A stretch of 64,000 nt of DNA from Gordonibacter pamelaeae (GCF_042665095.1 NZ_JBHTBV010000001.1), one strand, 5' to 3'. Positions 17,211 to 26,324 are shown, counted from the stretch's first letter. Notes: generated by a model from the letters alone, not told the origin. Made by a program: numbers and translations.

Positions 17211-18593
17211 ATGTCTTCTACCGGCACGCCCGCGCGCTCGTCCTGGTCGGGCAAATGGGCGTTCATCCTGGCCGCAGCCGCTTCCGCCGTGGGCCTGGGG
17301 AACATGTGGCGCTTCCCGTACCTGGCGGCGAAGTACGGCGGCGGCACGTTCCTGCTCACTTACCTGGTGCTCGTGTTCACGTTCGGCGTGTCGCTGCTGC
17401 TCCTGGAGACGGCGCTCGGGCGCACGACGGGGCAGTCGGCCATCGGCGCGTTCAAGCAGTTCGGCAAGAAGTACGCCTTCATCGGCATCCTCGCCTCGGC
17501 CGTGCCGTTCATCATCACGCCGTACTACTGCATCATCGGCGGCTGGGTGACGAAGTACGCGGCGGCCTACCTGATCAACGGGCCCGAGGCGCTGGCCGAC
17601 GGCGGCGACTTCTTCACGGGCTTCATCACCAGCAACACCGAGAGCTTCCTGTGGATGCTCCTGTTCATGGCCATCGTGTTCATCGTGGTGTCGCTGGGCG
17701 TGAAGGGCGGCATCGAGAAGGCGAACCTCATCATGATGCCGGCGCTCATCGTCATGGCCGTGGCCATCGCGGCCTACACGCTCATGCAGCCGGGCGCGGC
17801 CGAGGGCGCGCTGTACTACCTGGTGCCCGACTTCAGCAAGTTCTCGCCGGAGCTGGTCATCGGGGCGCTCGGGCAGATGTTCTACAGCCTGTCGCTGGCC
17901 ATGGGCATCATGATCACGTACGGCTCGTACCTCGACCGCAAGTCCAGCCTCACGCAGAGCGTCACGCGCATCGGCTGCTTCGACGTGGGCGTGTCGTTCC
18001 TGGCCGGCCTCATGATCGTGCCGGCCGCATTCGTGGCCATGGGCTCGGGCGACGCCGTGGCGGGCGCGGCGGGGCCGTCGCTCATGTTCATCACGCTGCC
18101 CGGAGTGTTCGCGGGAATGGGCGACGCGGCCGTGGTCGTGGGCTTCGTGTTCTTCCTGCTGGTGCTGTTCGCGGCGCTCACCAGCGCCATCTCGCTCACG
18201 GAGACGTGCGTTTCCATCATCCAGGACGGCGCGGGCTGGTCGCGCAAGAAGGCGCTCGGCACGGTGATCGGCGTGGTCGTGGTGGCGGGCATCTTCGTGA
18301 ACCTGGGCTACAACGGCTTGTCGTTCATCGAGCCCTTGGGCGCGGGCACCACGCTTTTGGACTTCTTCGACTTCTTCTCGAACTCGGTGCTCATGCCCAT
18401 CGTGGCGCTGCTCACGTGCGTGTTCATCGGCTGGATCGTGAAGCCGGGGCTCATCGTGAAGGAAGTGAAGCTCTCGAGCCCGTTCAAGGCCGAGAAGGCG
18501 TGGACGGTCATGATCAAGTTCGTGGCGCCGGTGCTGGTGGTGGTGATCTTGGTGGCCTACGTGGCCGCGCAGTTCGGGCTGTTCAGCATGTAG
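17211..18593 (+). CDS. Neurotransmitter:sodium symporter family (SNF) transporter
   Basis: The 460-aa product is a LeuT-fold amino-acid carrier of the NSS family. The diagnostic first helix with AAAASAVGLGNMWRFPYLA lies at residues 20-38, where the unwound GLGNMWRFPY part forms the sodium and substrate sites. About 11-12 membrane helices follow, including the MFYSLSLAMGIMITYGSYL segment (helix 6 equivalent) and LFAALTSAISLTE (helix 8). The substrate is likely an amino acid such as tryptophan, tyrosine or leucine, but this cannot be fixed. The ATG at 17211 has a GGAGG site 7 bases upstream; longer frames upstream lie in the leader. Confidence 0.93.
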   Translation: MSSTGTPARSSWSGKWAFILAAAASAVGLGNMWRFPYLAAKYGGGTFLLTYLVLVFTFGVSLLLLETALGRTTGQSAIGAFKQFGKKYAFIGILASAVPFIITPYYCIIGGWVTKYAAAYLINGPEALADGGDFFTGFITSNTESFLWMLLFMAIVFIVVSLGVKGGIEKANLIMMPALIVMAVAIAAYTLMQPGAAEGALYYLVPDFSKFSPELVIGALGQMFYSLSLAMGIMITYGSYLDRKSSLTQSVTRIGCFDVGVSFLAGLMIVPAAFVAMGSGDAVAGAAGPSLMFITLPGVFAGMGDAAVVVGFVFFLLVLFAALTSAISLTETCVSIIQDGAGWSRKKALGTVIGVVVVAGIFVNLGYNGLSFIEPLGAGTTLLDFFDFFSNSVLMPIVALLTCVFIGWIVKPGLIVKEVKLSSPFKAEKAWTVMIKFVAPVLVVVILVAYVAAQFGLFSM

Positions 18594-18620
18594 CCTGCTC
18601 GGCAACCAGAGAAGTGCTTC

Positions 18621-18659
18621 GCGGGGCGCCCTCGGAAACGGGGGCGCCCCGCTCGTTTT
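18621..18659 (+). terminator. Intrinsic terminator of the NSS transporter
   Basis: GCGGGGCGCCC (18621-18631) pairs perfectly with GGGCGCCCCGC (18642-18652), followed by TCGTTTT. Confidence 0.8.
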
Positions 18660-18844
18660 CGGGATGCTGACGGGGCGGGTACGGGCGGGAAAGGGACGCC
18701 CGGCGCGGCGGCTCCTGCGCCCGGCGCGCGCTACCATGTTGGGAACGCGGCGCCACCGGCCCATCCTCCGCCGGGAGGCGTCGCGACGGCGGTCCGAGGG
18801 GCCGCCTTTTTCAACCGCGCATTCTACGACGAAAGGGGTCTGCC

Positions 18845-19198
18845 ATGATGGAAGACACGATCGACGAGTTGAAGGGCCAGCCGCGCGACGAGGGCTACGG
18901 CAAGGGCGAGGGCTACGGGCACGGCGAGGGCGGCCGCGAGGGCGAGGATTACGGCAGGGGCGAGGGCGGCCGCGAGGGCCGTCGAAGCGGCGAAGGGTAC
19001 GGCGAAGGGCACGGCTCCGGTGAAGGTGGACATGCCGGCGAGCGCTACGGCGAAGGCTCCGGCAAGGAGGCCGGCGAGCAGTACGGCCGCGGCGAGGGCT
19101 ACGGCGAAGGCTCCGAGCAGGGCGAGCGGTATGCCTCCGGCGAGCGCTACGGCAAGGGCGAGCAGTACGGCCAGGGCGTCGCCGAGAACGAGCAGTAG
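18845..19198 (+). CDS. Gly/Glu/Tyr-rich low-complexity repeat protein
   Basis: The 117-aa protein is unrecognised. After a 17-residue start (MMEDTIDELKGQ...), almost the whole chain is built from short units such as GEGYG, GEGGREG and GERYG. It contains only Gly, Glu, Tyr, Arg, Lys, Ser, His and a few other residues. There are no cysteines, no signal peptide and no hydrophobic segment, so it should be disordered, soluble and strongly hydrophilic. The frame is held open by its own codon pattern, and the reverse strand is also open because of the repeats. Two ATGs stand at 18845 and 18848 after GAAAGGGG. The stop lies 6 bases before the next start, so it is probably co-transcribed with the U32 pair. 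Confidence 0.6.
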   Translation: MMEDTIDELKGQPRDEGYGKGEGYGHGEGGREGEDYGRGEGGREGRRSGEGYGEGHGSGEGGHAGERYGEGSGKEAGEQYGRGEGYGEGSEQGERYASGERYGKGEQYGQGVAENEQ

Positions 19199-19204
19199 CC
19201 GGCA

Positions 19205-20254
19205 ATGCAATCGATACCCGCGTGCAGCGTGGCCGACGTGGCCGCGGCGGCCCGTGCGCACGGCATGACGCTCTCCACGATGGTGGAGCGCACCATGCAG
19301 GCGGCGGGCCGCCGCTCGGTGAGGCGGCTCTACGTCGGCTCCAACTTCTGCAGCCAGTACTTCCTGCGCCAACCCGACCAGGTGTGGCGCGAGGCGTTCT
19401 CGCTTTGCCGCCGCGAGGGCATACCGGCCACGCTCGTGGTGCCGGTGTTCTCCCAGAAGGACCTGGCCGAGGCGCGCCGCCGCATCGACGAGCTCGTGGG
19501 CGCGAACCGCGGCGTCGTCGACGAGATAACGGTGAACGACGTGGGCATGGTGGCGTACTGCCTCGACCGGTACGGGCTGCCGCTGAACGCGGGGCGCCTG
19601 TTCTCGAAGGAGCCGCGCGACCCGCGCTATGCGGAGCTCTTCGAGGAGCGGCATGCGGTGGGCGTTCCCGCGCTCGTCACCGAGCTGTTCCGCCAGGGCG
19701 AGCTGCAGGGGCTGGAGCTCGACCCCACGCATGCGGCGCTCGACCTGTCCGAGCTGCGCGGCTACATGCCGCATCTCGAGGTGGGCGTGCACATGCCCTA
19801 CTGCTATATGTCCACGGGCTCGGTCTGCGAGCTGGCCGGCATCGGCCGCCCCGTGCGCGAGAAGTTCCGCCCGAACGCGCCGTGCAAGCTGGAATGCACG
19901 CGCTGCGCCATCGGCTACGGGCTGCCGTACGGCGCGCGGCTGCTGAAGCTCGGCCGTGCCGTGTACTTTCCGAACCACAGCTGCACCGTGTGCGAGGGGG
20001 AGGACTTCCGCATGATCGTGTCGCCGTTCGACGTGCTGGTGCCGCGTCGCGACGCGCGGGTGGAGCACGGCCCCGCGGCCGTGCGCTTCCAGGAGGCGGA
20101 AGGGGCGGGGTGCGGGCGCGCGGCGGCCTGCGCGGCGGCGTCCGCTGGGGACCCGGCGGCGGCGCTCGGCTCGGGCAAAGGTCCGGCGGCCGCGCTCGAT
20201 CAGGGCGGGGCGGCGGCCTGCATGCCCCTCGCGGCTGCCGGGAGCGCGCGATGA
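19205..20254 (+). CDS. U32-family-like iron-sulfur protein (first of a pair)
   Basis: The 349-aa protein resembles the peptidase U32 / UbiU-UbiV / RlhA group, radical-free 4Fe-4S proteins that support oxygen-independent hydroxylations or RNA modification. It shows YVGSNFCSQYFL near the start, a TIM-barrel-like middle (VDEITVNDVGMVAYC), and a cysteine cluster: MPYCYMSTGSVC then APCKLECTRC. Residues after about 285 are an Ala/Gly-rich tail unlike the rest and probably disordered. Its stop overlaps the start of the next gene (ATGA at 20251-20254), so translation is coupled. The start codon is uncertain, with weak ribosome site; Met21 at 19265 is possible. Exact reaction unknown. Confidence 0.6.
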   Translation: MQSIPACSVADVAAAARAHGMTLSTMVERTMQAAGRRSVRRLYVGSNFCSQYFLRQPDQVWREAFSLCRREGIPATLVVPVFSQKDLAEARRRIDELVGANRGVVDEITVNDVGMVAYCLDRYGLPLNAGRLFSKEPRDPRYAELFEERHAVGVPALVTELFRQGELQGLELDPTHAALDLSELRGYMPHLEVGVHMPYCYMSTGSVCELAGIGRPVREKFRPNAPCKLECTRCAIGYGLPYGARLLKLGRAVYFPNHSCTVCEGEDFRMIVSPFDVLVPRRDARVEHGPAAVRFQEAEGAGCGRAAACAAASAGDPAAALGSGKGPAAALDQGGAAACMPLAAAGSAR

Positions 20255-21210
20255 ACCCGCTCGTGCCGGTGAACGACCGGGCGTACCTCGGGCGCTATGC
20301 CGAGGCGGGCGGCGAGGAGTTCTACGTGGGCTTCCACGATGCGGCCTGGCATGAGCGCTTCGGCGACGTGGCGGACCTCAACCGCATGACGGGCTTCCAG
20401 CGTCAGGCGAACCCCTACGGCTTCGACGAGGTGCTCGACATCGTGGACGAGGTGCACGGCCTGGGCAAGAGGCTCTACGTCACCTTCAACGCGAACGCCT
20501 ACACCAAGGAGCAGCTGGATTTCCTATACGGCTACTTCGAGCGGCTGCACGCGGCCGGCGCGGCGGGGGTCATCGTGTCGGTGCCGGAGGCCGTGGAGCC
20601 GGCAGCCGACAGCGGCCTGGCGGTGGTGGCGTCGACCATGTGCGGCGTGTACAACGCCGACATCGCCCGCTTCTACCGCGAGCTCGGCTGCACGCGCGTG
20701 ATCGTGCCGCGCGACATGGGCCTGGCCGAGATCGAGGCGCTGGCGGAAGCCGTGCCCGACCTGGAGCTGGAGGCGTTCCTCATGCGCAACGGCTGCATCT
20801 TCGCGGACGGCTACTGCCTGGGCCGCCACTTCCAGGACCGCAATGCGCTCTGCTGGGACGTGCGCCACGCCGATCGGGAGTTCTACACCGTGGGGCGCGG
20901 CAGCGGCCTTTCGCGTGCCGCACGCGAGAACAACGAGGCCTACGGGCGGTTCCACCGTACCGCCTGCGGCCTGTGCGCCGTGTACCGTCTGGAGCGCGCC
21001 GGCGTGGCGGCGGCGAAGATCGTGGGCCGCTCGGACGACTCGGCCTGCATCCTGCGCGACATCGAGGCCGTCGTGTGCAACGTGGAGATCGCGCGCGCGT
21101 GCGCCGACGAGCAGGAGTACCTCGAGCGCATGGACGTGCCGCCCGAGCGCGCCGCCGCCTGCGCGGACGGCCTGTCATGCTACTACCCGGAGGTGCGGTT
21201 CCCCCGTTAA
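20251..21210 (+). CDS. U32 family protein (second of a pair)
   Basis: The 319-aa protein is the downstream partner of the preceding U32-like gene, sharing the ATGA overlap. The N-terminal half has the barrel pattern of U32 proteins (FDEVLDIVDEVHGLGKRLYVTFNANAY, then GVIVSVPEAVEP). The cysteine set likely to hold a 4Fe-4S cluster is NGCIFADGYCLGRH, LCWDV, and TACGLCAVYRL. In proteobacteria such heterodimeric pairs (UbiU-UbiV, YhbU-YhbV) hydroxylate ubiquinone precursors without oxygen. Coriobacteria are not known to make ubiquinone, so this pair must serve another substrate. A GC-rich hairpin follows the stop. Confidence 0.7.
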   Translation: MNPLVPVNDRAYLGRYAEAGGEEFYVGFHDAAWHERFGDVADLNRMTGFQRQANPYGFDEVLDIVDEVHGLGKRLYVTFNANAYTKEQLDFLYGYFERLHAAGAAGVIVSVPEAVEPAADSGLAVVASTMCGVYNADIARFYRELGCTRVIVPRDMGLAEIEALAEAVPDLELEAFLMRNGCIFADGYCLGRHFQDRNALCWDVRHADREFYTVGRGSGLSRAARENNEAYGRFHRTACGLCAVYRLERAGVAAAKIVGRSDDSACILRDIEAVVCNVEIARACADEQEYLERMDVPPERAAACADGLSCYYPEVRFPR

Positions 21211-21213
21211 GGA

Positions 21214-21247
21214 GCCTCTGCGCCTCCCTGGCGGGGGGCGCAGAGGC
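21214..21247. terminator. Hairpin between convergent operons
   Basis: GCCTCTGCGCC (21214-21224) pairs perfectly with GGCGCAGAGGC (21237-21247), between the U32 gene and the end of the molybdoenzyme operon. There is no clear T run on either strand. Confidence 0.5.
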
Positions 21248-21263
21248 GGGGCGGGCCCTGCCG

Positions 21264-21968
21264 CTATGCGCGGTCCTTGAGATACCGTTCCATGAAGACC
21301 GCCCCTATCCGGCCGAGCCAGGGGTACACCGTGCCGCACCCCGAGCGCTCGCATGCGCTGAAGAAGTCGGGGACCCAGCTGGTCAGGTGCGGCTCGAATT
21401 CGGAGAGCGCCTCCTCCCAGCGCCGGTGCGCGTCGAGGTCGTTGCGCTCGAGTGCCTCGGCCAGGCGGGCGTTCAGGTAGGCCATGAACTCAAGCTCGAT
21501 GGCGAGGTGGTCTCCCGGCTCGCGCGACCGGCTGCCGTCCAGGGAGAGGCCTGCCGCGCGGTAGCAGCTCTCGGCATGCAGGGCCGCCTCGTTGAGGAAG
21601 GGCGTGGAGGGCGTCTCGGCACGGTCGCGCCCATCCCGAAACCTCATCTCGCAGATTGCCACGAGAGGGCGTTCGGGATGGGTGAACAACGCGGTGTAGT
21701 CGCGCCGGAGCTCCGTTCTCATTTCGCTTGCCGTGGGGTTTTCCCGACGGAGCGCGCTCTCGTGCGCGAAAGCCGCGCATGAGGGGTCGAGGCCGGCGTC
21801 TTCGAAGATGGCGCGCATGTCGTCGAAGACGCTGCCGTCGATGACTCCCTGTGCAAGCTCCTCGGAGGGGCTTAGGAAGAACATCGACGCCAGCCTGAAG
21901 AAATCAGCGTATCCTTGGAACCGCAGAAGGTCCGGGTGCATCGGGTTGCCGGTCGCAGCGTTGCTCAT
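21264..21968 (-). CDS. TorD/DmsD-family molybdoenzyme chaperone
   Basis: The 234-aa all-helical protein belongs to the TorD family, cytoplasmic chaperones that bind the Tat signal of a molybdoenzyme until its cofactor is in place. Visible signs are the DFFRLASMFFLSPSEE helix, LRRDYTALFTHPERPLVAICEMRF in the middle and EPGDHLAIELEFMAYLN, the family's hallmark region around the E-x-DH-x2-E-x2-FM pattern. The ATG at 21968 has an AAAGGAG site; a longer frame is not needed. It is last in the operon after the NrfD-like subunit, so its client is presumably the catalytic subunit at 23895-26324. Confidence 0.9.
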   Translation of the reverse strand: MSNAATGNPMHPDLLRFQGYADFFRLASMFFLSPSEELAQGVIDGSVFDDMRAIFEDAGLDPSCAAFAHESALRRENPTASEMRTELRRDYTALFTHPERPLVAICEMRFRDGRDRAETPSTPFLNEAALHAESCYRAAGLSLDGSRSREPGDHLAIELEFMAYLNARLAEALERNDLDAHRRWEEALSEFEPHLTSWVPDFFSACERSGCGTVYPWLGRIGAVFMERYLKDRA

Positions 21969-22110
21969 CGAGGGTGCTCCTTTGCTCGTACGAAGGGAAA
22001 GGGCGGGAGGGCCGGAGGAGGGTGAGGGGAGGGCCTTCCCGCCCGAGGAGGGGTTGGCTGGGGTGCGGGTTGCCGCGCGCGCGGCGGGCATCCGCACCCG
22101 GGGGGCGCGA

Positions 22111-23253
22111 CTACTTTCCCAGTTTGAGCTTGGAGATGCCCAACGTGAGGGCGAGCAGTCCGATGCCGATGATGCCGAGCGCCACGCCCCACTCGATCAT
22201 TGCGGGGAAGTACGCGCCCGCCGGGGCTCCCGGCGCGGCAACGGGGCCCGCGAAGCCGATCAGCGGGTTGTGCAGCTGCGCTTGCAGCATGTTGTACTTC
22301 ACCAGGAAGATGGATGCAAAGGCCAGGGCGGCTCCCGCGACGTGCAGAGGCTGCGACTTTTGCAGAAGCAGCGCGATGCCGGCTGCGGCGCATGCTGCCT
22401 GCATCCAGAAGAAGGGTGCTCCCGGTCCGCTTGTCAGCCAGGCGGCAACGGCGGCCTCTTCGCCCACGGCGATGTACAGGCCGCTGAACGCCTCGGTCAG
22501 CGAGAAGGCGAGCTCGGCGACAAGGAACAGGGCGACGGCGCGCGAGAAGCCGCGGGCCACCTTCGCGCTCATGGGCAGATAGCCGCTGCGGTCGAGCATG
22601 GCGTACACGATGACGAGCACCGATCCGCCGGCAACGACGGCCGCGATGAAGAACGAGAGCATCAGGCCGGGGTTGTTCCAGGTGGGACGTGCTACCTGGA
22701 GCGCGAATGCCAGCGAGGTCACCGTTACCAGCAGGGCGGCGACGAACACGGCGATCGCCAAGGGGCGCACGGAGCTTTCGGCCAACTTGCCTTCGGCCGC
22801 TTTGACGAGCGCGACGGTGAACGCGCAGCCCAGCGCCACGTAGGCAATCAGGATGACGGTGTCCCAGAACAAGGGGGACATGATCTGGAAGCTGGTCAGG
22901 ATGGAGAACGCGCGAAGCGGGTTTCCCGTATCCACCAAGATGAACAGGCCCGCGCACAAGCATCCGCATGCTACGGCGACGAAGGAGGCCACGCGCGCAT
23001 AGGGGCGGTAAGCTTCCAGGCCGGAGAAGACGAACGGTGCCGAGGCGAACAGCAAGCATCCTGCGGCAACGCCGGTGAACAGCAGGAAGCCGACGATGTA
23101 GAGGCCCCAGGTGACGTCGTTGCCCAGGTTTGCCACGTGCAGGCCCTGCATGGTCTGGAAGACGAAGCAGGCGGTTCCCGCAAGGGCGAACGCAGCGAAT
23201 ATCCCAAGCAGGACGGCGGTCGAGGAGCGTTTGATCGTGGTCGATTCAGTCAT
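22111..23253 (-). CDS. NrfD/PsrC-type membrane anchor subunit
   Basis: The 380-aa protein has about ten hydrophobic helices and the NrfD look: FQTMQGLHVANLGNDVTWGLYIVGFLLFTGVAAG near the N-terminus, then repeated glycine-rich helices. It should sit in the membrane and pass electrons between menaquinol and the iron-sulfur subunit, without haem. It is encoded 12 bases after the iron-sulfur gene and before the chaperone, the usual A-B-C-D order. Start at the ATG with AAAGGAGTGCC upstream. Family assignment is firm; direction of electron flow is inferred. Confidence 0.9.
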   Translation of the reverse strand: MTESTTIKRSSTAVLLGIFAAFALAGTACFVFQTMQGLHVANLGNDVTWGLYIVGFLLFTGVAAGCLLFASAPFVFSGLEAYRPYARVASFVAVACGCLCAGLFILVDTGNPLRAFSILTSFQIMSPLFWDTVILIAYVALGCAFTVALVKAAEGKLAESSVRPLAIAVFVAALLVTVTSLAFALQVARPTWNNPGLMLSFFIAAVVAGGSVLVIVYAMLDRSGYLPMSAKVARGFSRAVALFLVAELAFSLTEAFSGLYIAVGEEAAVAAWLTSGPGAPFFWMQAACAAAGIALLLQKSQPLHVAGAALAFASIFLVKYNMLQAQLHNPLIGFAGPVAAPGAPAGAYFPAMIEWGVALGIIGIGLLALTLGISKLKLGK

Positions 23254-23265
23254 TGAGGCACTCCT

Positions 23266-23879
23266 TTACGCCAAGTAGTACACGGAAGGCTCCGTGCCTT
23301 TGTCTTCCAGCAAGCGAACGGTGGGACGTCCTGCGATCGCGCGAGACACGTCGCTGCCAGGATCGTCCAGATCGCCCCAGTACCGCGCTCGTCCGGGGCA
23401 GTGCTCCATGCAGGCGGGCTCTTCGCCGCGTGCAAGGCGGTTGGCGCAGAAGGTGCACTTCTCCACCGCGCCGGCAACGTGCTTGGGGGCATCGAAGTCG
23501 CCCAGGGGGAAGTCAACGGCGTAGGCCGGCTCTTCCCAGTTGAACGTGCGGGCGCTGTAGGGGCAGGCGCCCATGCACATGCGGCAGCCGATGCACTTGT
23601 CGACGTCCTGCACCACGATGCCCGTCTTCTCGTCGCGCCAGGTCGCCCCGACCGGGCAGACCTTCGCGCAGGCCGGGTTTGCGCAATGCTGGCACCCGAC
23701 GGGGTAGTGAGCCATGCTTACCTGGGGATACGTGCCTTTTGCGGTGTCGGGGTAGTCACCTCCGTCGGTCAGCACGCGGTTCCACCACATGTTGTTGGGC
23801 AGGTTGTTGTTCGATTTGCACCCGCGCATTCCGTGCAGCCGAAGCACAGCTGCAGGTCGATTGCCATTCCGTAATGCAT
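23266..23879 (-). pseudogene. 4Fe-4S dicluster subunit (DmsB/NrfC type), frameshifted near the start
   Basis: The expected start is the ATG at 23879, behind AAAGGAGG, and reads MHYGMAIDLQLCFGCTECAG. At this point, inside the first cysteine cluster, the frame is lost. The rest continues in another frame as CKSNNNLPNN and runs to the stop at 23266. It carries the other cysteines: CQHCANPACAKVC, CIGCRMCMGAC and CTFC...CMEHC. The family spacing CxxCxxCxxxC predicts four missing bases near 23820. A GTG at 23847 could start a 193-aa product, but it would lack most of cluster I. Either the electron-transfer subunit is truly broken or the base calls are wrong. Its neighbours are intact. Confidence 0.75.
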
Positions 23880-23894
23880 GCAGGCTCCTCCTTT

Positions 23895-26324
23895 CTAGAC
23901 CGTTGCCTTCTCGATTTCGATGAGCGTGTCGAAGTAATAGCTGTTCGCCACCACGGGGGTTACGTTGTATCCCAGCAGGTCGCAGTAGAACCCGTCGACG
24001 AACTGGTCAAGATCCCAGCCGTGGTCGATCACGACCATGCCGGGGCGTATGCCGTTGTTGAACCGCACGCGCAGCGTGCAGGTGCCTCGATCGTTGAACA
24101 TGCGGATGTAGTCGCCGTCGGCGATGCCGCGCGCTTCGCAGTCTACGGGGTTGACGGCAACGTAGGGCTCGTCTTCGAACTCGAGCAGCCAGGGCACGCG
24201 CGTGTACTGCGTATGGACCTTGTACTTGCTTCGCTCGGACGTGAACACCAACGGGTACTTCTCTGCCAGGGGGTTTTCCTTCCAGGCCTCCATGGGCGGC
24301 TCCCAGTAGGGCAGGCGCTCTTTCATGAAGTCGATCGTCTGGCCGTAGTCGGTGTCGAGCGGGATGGATTCCTGGTAGAACTGCAGGCGCCCCGTCGGCG
24401 TGCCGTACGTGCCCTCCTGGCCCATGACGCGATCGTCGGGCTCGAAGGTCAGGACCGATCCCTCTTCCTTCACGCGATCCCAGGTGAGATTGATCTTCTT
24501 CGCCGTGAGGTTGTCGAATACGGCGTTCATGAGCTCGTCGATGTCCTTGAAGTCGTACTCCTGCAAATCCATCTTCTCGAACAGCATCTTGAAGATGTCG
24601 AAGTCGCTCTTCGACTCGTACAGAGGCTCTGCGGACTTCGCGTTATGGAACACGTAGCGCGTGTCGTCGCCCGAGGCGGTTTCCGTTTCGAAGTAATGGC
24701 AGGCCGGCAAGACGATGTCGGCGTAGTTCGTGGTGCTGGTGGAGACCACGTCGGCCACCACCAAAAGCTCGACGTCTTCCAGGAACTTGCGCCAGCGCAC
24801 GCCTCCCACCTGGGTGCCGAACAGGTTGTGGTCCCAGATGTAGAGGGTCTTGATGTTGATGTCCTTGTCGCCGTATTTTTTGGATTCCATGCAGTTGAGC
24901 AGGGCGGGCGAGTAGAACACCTGGCTGCCGGGCGCCCCCTTGGGGTTCGCGAGGCCGTAAGGCATCCATCCGATGGATATCTCGCCGCGGAACATGCCCT
25001 TCGCCGTGTTGCCGGGGTGGCCGTACTGGCCGGCGATCATGCACATGGAGAGGATGGACGAGAACGTTGCCATGCCGTTGGTGACGTGGTCGAGGCCAAG
25101 GCCTATGTTGACGGAGTTGTGGCCGTCTTGGACCAGGTGGGCAAGTTCCCTGATGGTTTCGACGGGAACGTCGCAGATCTCGGAAGCCTTCTCGGGGGTC
25201 CACTCGGACACGCGCTCAAGCAGCAGATCGTATGCCGTTCTCACCTCGATGCCCTCGATGGCGAACGTGCCGCGGATCACCGGGTTGGCAACTTCGCCCA
25301 GCGCGCCCAGGGATCCGTCCTCGGCGCGTACGACGCACTTGTCCTCGGGCGCGCCGACCGTGGCCTTGCCTATATCGCTCAGGCGGAGGTATTTGCCGTC
25401 CGCCTCCTTGACCAGGCACGGAGCTACGGTGTCCGACTTCAGGAAGTCTTCCTTGGCAAGGCCTTCGTTTACCAAGACATTGGCCATGGCCAAGGCAAGG
25501 GCGCCATCGGTGCCGGGGTGGATGGGGACGAACAGGTCGGCTTTCGAGGCTGCGATGGTGAACGTCGGATCGATGACGATCATCTTGGCGCCATGCTCGA
25601 CCTTTGCACGCAGGAAGTAATGAAACGTCTGGCTATCGCCTTCGGAAGGGTTGAATCCCCAGATGAATATATGCTTGGCGTTCTTGAGGTCGTTGCGACC
25701 GCCTCCGCCGGCCCCCTTGAACGAGCCTACGATCGGGGGAAACGATGCGTAGAAGACGCGGTCTTGGGCGGCATCGAGCAGCGTTGCGCCCATGGCGGAG
25801 CACAGGCGCTTTCCATGTTGGGAGTCGGGGGTGATGTTTCCGGAGCCGCACAGGAAGCCGTTGGCTCGAGGGCCGTGCTTCTCGGCGACCTCTTTCCATT
25901 TGTCGGAAATGGTGGTGATGGCCTCGTCCCAGCTGATCTGCTCCCATTTGCCCTCGCCGCGCTCGCCTACGCGCTTCATGGGATATTTCAGGCGGTCTTC
26001 AGCATAGACGCGCAGCGCATGGGTCAGCCCCTTGTTGCAAACGCGGGTTACGTCGGGGTCGCTTTGCTTTCTCCGGGACGTCTTGACGATTTTCCCGTCT
26101 CGGACGTGCACGTTCATCTGGCAGCCGGCGCCGCAGCCCCCTCGGCAGGTGCCGGGCTTGACGATGTCCTCGCTTGCGCCGGTCTTCTTCTCGTCGGCAA
26201 CGGCGGGCTGGCTTTCGCACAAGCTCGATCCCAGGCCGGCCGCGATGACTGCCGCGGCAGAGCCCTTCAGAAAGCTCCTTCTCCCAATGGCAGCGCCCAG
26301 GATGGTTCCTTCGACATGCTTCAT
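23895..26324 (-). CDS. Molybdopterin oxidoreductase, DMSO-reductase family catalytic subunit
   Basis: The 809-aa protein has a twin-arginine signal (GRRSFLKG, residues 14-21) and so is exported after cofactor loading. An iron-sulfur motif follows with C60, C64, C68 and C96 (CRGGCGAGC ... VCNKG), then the molybdopterin core. Blocks include WEQISWDEAITTI, GSGNITPD, IFIWGFNPSEGDSQTFHYF, IVLPACHYFETE and the C-terminal VFTSERSKYKVHTQYTRVPWL dinucleotide-binding region. Eggerthella relatives carry dozens of such enzymes, each with its own substrate (S- or N-oxides, catechols, others), so the substrate cannot be named. First gene of an A-B-C-D operon; start at the ATG with AGAAGGAG upstream. Confidence 0.9.
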   Translation of the reverse strand: MKHVEGTILGAAIGRRSFLKGSAAAVIAAGLGSSLCESQPAVADEKKTGASEDIVKPGTCRGGCGAGCQMNVHVRDGKIVKTSRRKQSDPDVTRVCNKGLTHALRVYAEDRLKYPMKRVGERGEGKWEQISWDEAITTISDKWKEVAEKHGPRANGFLCGSGNITPDSQHGKRLCSAMGATLLDAAQDRVFYASFPPIVGSFKGAGGGGRNDLKNAKHIFIWGFNPSEGDSQTFHYFLRAKVEHGAKMIVIDPTFTIAASKADLFVPIHPGTDGALALAMANVLVNEGLAKEDFLKSDTVAPCLVKEADGKYLRLSDIGKATVGAPEDKCVVRAEDGSLGALGEVANPVIRGTFAIEGIEVRTAYDLLLERVSEWTPEKASEICDVPVETIRELAHLVQDGHNSVNIGLGLDHVTNGMATFSSILSMCMIAGQYGHPGNTAKGMFRGEISIGWMPYGLANPKGAPGSQVFYSPALLNCMESKKYGDKDINIKTLYIWDHNLFGTQVGGVRWRKFLEDVELLVVADVVSTSTTNYADIVLPACHYFETETASGDDTRYVFHNAKSAEPLYESKSDFDIFKMLFEKMDLQEYDFKDIDELMNAVFDNLTAKKINLTWDRVKEEGSVLTFEPDDRVMGQEGTYGTPTGRLQFYQESIPLDTDYGQTIDFMKERLPYWEPPMEAWKENPLAEKYPLVFTSERSKYKVHTQYTRVPWLLEFEDEPYVAVNPVDCEARGIADGDYIRMFNDRGTCTLRVRFNNGIRPGMVVIDHGWDLDQFVDGFYCDLLGYNVTPVVANSYYFDTLIEIEKATV

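Noticed and set aside
19222..20250. Long second frame across the first U32 gene continuing into the second
   Set aside because: Only the part from the ATG at 20251 shows the U32 pattern. The upstream part is the out-of-frame shadow of the first gene.
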